A stretch of 64,000 bases of DNA from Dechloromonas agitata is5 (GTDB lineage Bacteria; Pseudomonadota; Gammaproteobacteria; Burkholderiales; Rhodocyclaceae), in the NCBI RefSeq assembly GCF_000519045.1, contig NZ_KI912532.1, positions 2,170,001 to 2,234,000 of the forward strand. The letters are read 5' to 3'. Numbering within the stretch: position 1 is the first letter of the stretch; every line of letters starts with the position of its first letter. A program made the translations under genes and the position numbers. The notes under the pieces are model-generated. The model was not told the DNA's origin. It saw nothing but the letters and a program-made list of their open reading frames with translations, and made no database searches. Of this stretch, positions 63,833 through 64,000 are shown one piece after another.

Positions 63833-64000
63833 TTACAGCATGCCCTTGACGGCTTCGGCCTCGTCGGTCAGTTCCTTGAGGGTGATATTGATCTTTTCCT
63901 GGCTATAGGCATCGATTTCCAGGCCCTGGATGATCTTGTAGGAACCCCCCTTGCATTCGCACGGGAAGCCGAACACGATGCCGGCCGGAATACCGTAGGA
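63833..64000 (-). CDS. mdh: Malate dehydrogenase, C-terminal part
   Basis: The 55 C-terminal residues present ([18 protein letters not shown], then [14 protein letters not shown] and a short helix ending in AVKGML) match the end of the LDH/MDH-family malate dehydrogenase, in particular KIxQGLEID. The enzyme interconverts malate and oxaloacetate in the TCA cycle. The gene runs off the right edge. A perfect terminator lies 26 bp downstream. Confidence 0.9.
   Translation of the reverse strand, partial: SYGIPAGIVFGFPCECKGGSYKIIQGLEIDAYSQEKINITLKELTDEAEAVKGML

Overview
The window is GC-rich, densely packed bacterial chromosome. The gene content suggests a betaproteobacterium of the Rhodocyclales type (Dechloromonas, Azonexus or Azospira-like): a DUF2863 gene, APS-type sulfate assimilation with a DUF934 gene, stand-alone NosD and NnrS genes that point to a denitrifying life style, and many signalling proteins. 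No rRNA or tRNA genes, CRISPR array or prophage were seen. The lineage is an inference; no marker gene was compared.

Layout. 1-2102: start of an RND efflux operon. 2251-6909: a four-gene leftward cluster (TonB-dependent receptor, DUF4198-like protein, NapH-like polyferredoxin, SafE-like membrane protein) that looks like an outer-to-inner-membrane metal acquisition module. A complete IS element (6933-8580, perfect 5-bp target duplication) sits directly upstream of it. 8902-11450: a second TonB receptor and a YfiR-family protein. 11499-13699: cysN and cysD. 14027-15369: a REC-histidine kinase whose start is damaged. 15702-16238: YgjP-like metalloprotease. 16317-18623: a three-part fusion of a cNMP-binding domain, an acetate-kinase domain and a PduL phosphotransacylase. 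18733-21762: a class A penicillin-binding protein. 22038-26835: cysH, DUF934, sulfite reductase and a TauE permease, divergent from a CysB-like regulator. 26944-33965: HDOD, NosD, EAL-HDOD, PpiC, BolA, YciI, YciB, HD-GYP and Hpt genes.

33951-40888 is a tightly overlapping biotin operon (DUF2863, bioA, FUSC, bioF, bioH-like, bioC, bioD). 41746-47320 is the most unusual locus. It encodes a cytoplasmic [NiFe]-hydrogenase small and large subunit followed, with an 8-nt overlap, by one protein that joins a hydrogenase maturation endopeptidase to a PAS-histidine kinase-REC-REC-Hpt phosphorelay. The simplest reading is an H2-sensing two-component system in which the sensor carries the protease that matures its own hydrogenase. 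47414-49923 holds a PIN protein, a DusC-like enzyme, a TrmB-like methyltransferase and a Cys-cluster protein.

49924-50417 is a gene-free stretch with a duplicated module, each copy carrying an exact DnaA box. 50418-53015 is acnB. 53234-64000 holds a SpoIIAA-like protein, a parallel beta-helix protein, psd with an overlapping small membrane protein, rlmF, nnrS, a nitronate-monooxygenase-like flavoprotein, an outer-membrane barrel plus a small periplasmic binding protein, a 23-residue membrane peptide, a CBS protein, truC, a malyl-CoA-lyase-like gene and the 3' end of mdh.

Gene assignments come from reading the translated proteins and recalling family motifs; no database search was possible.
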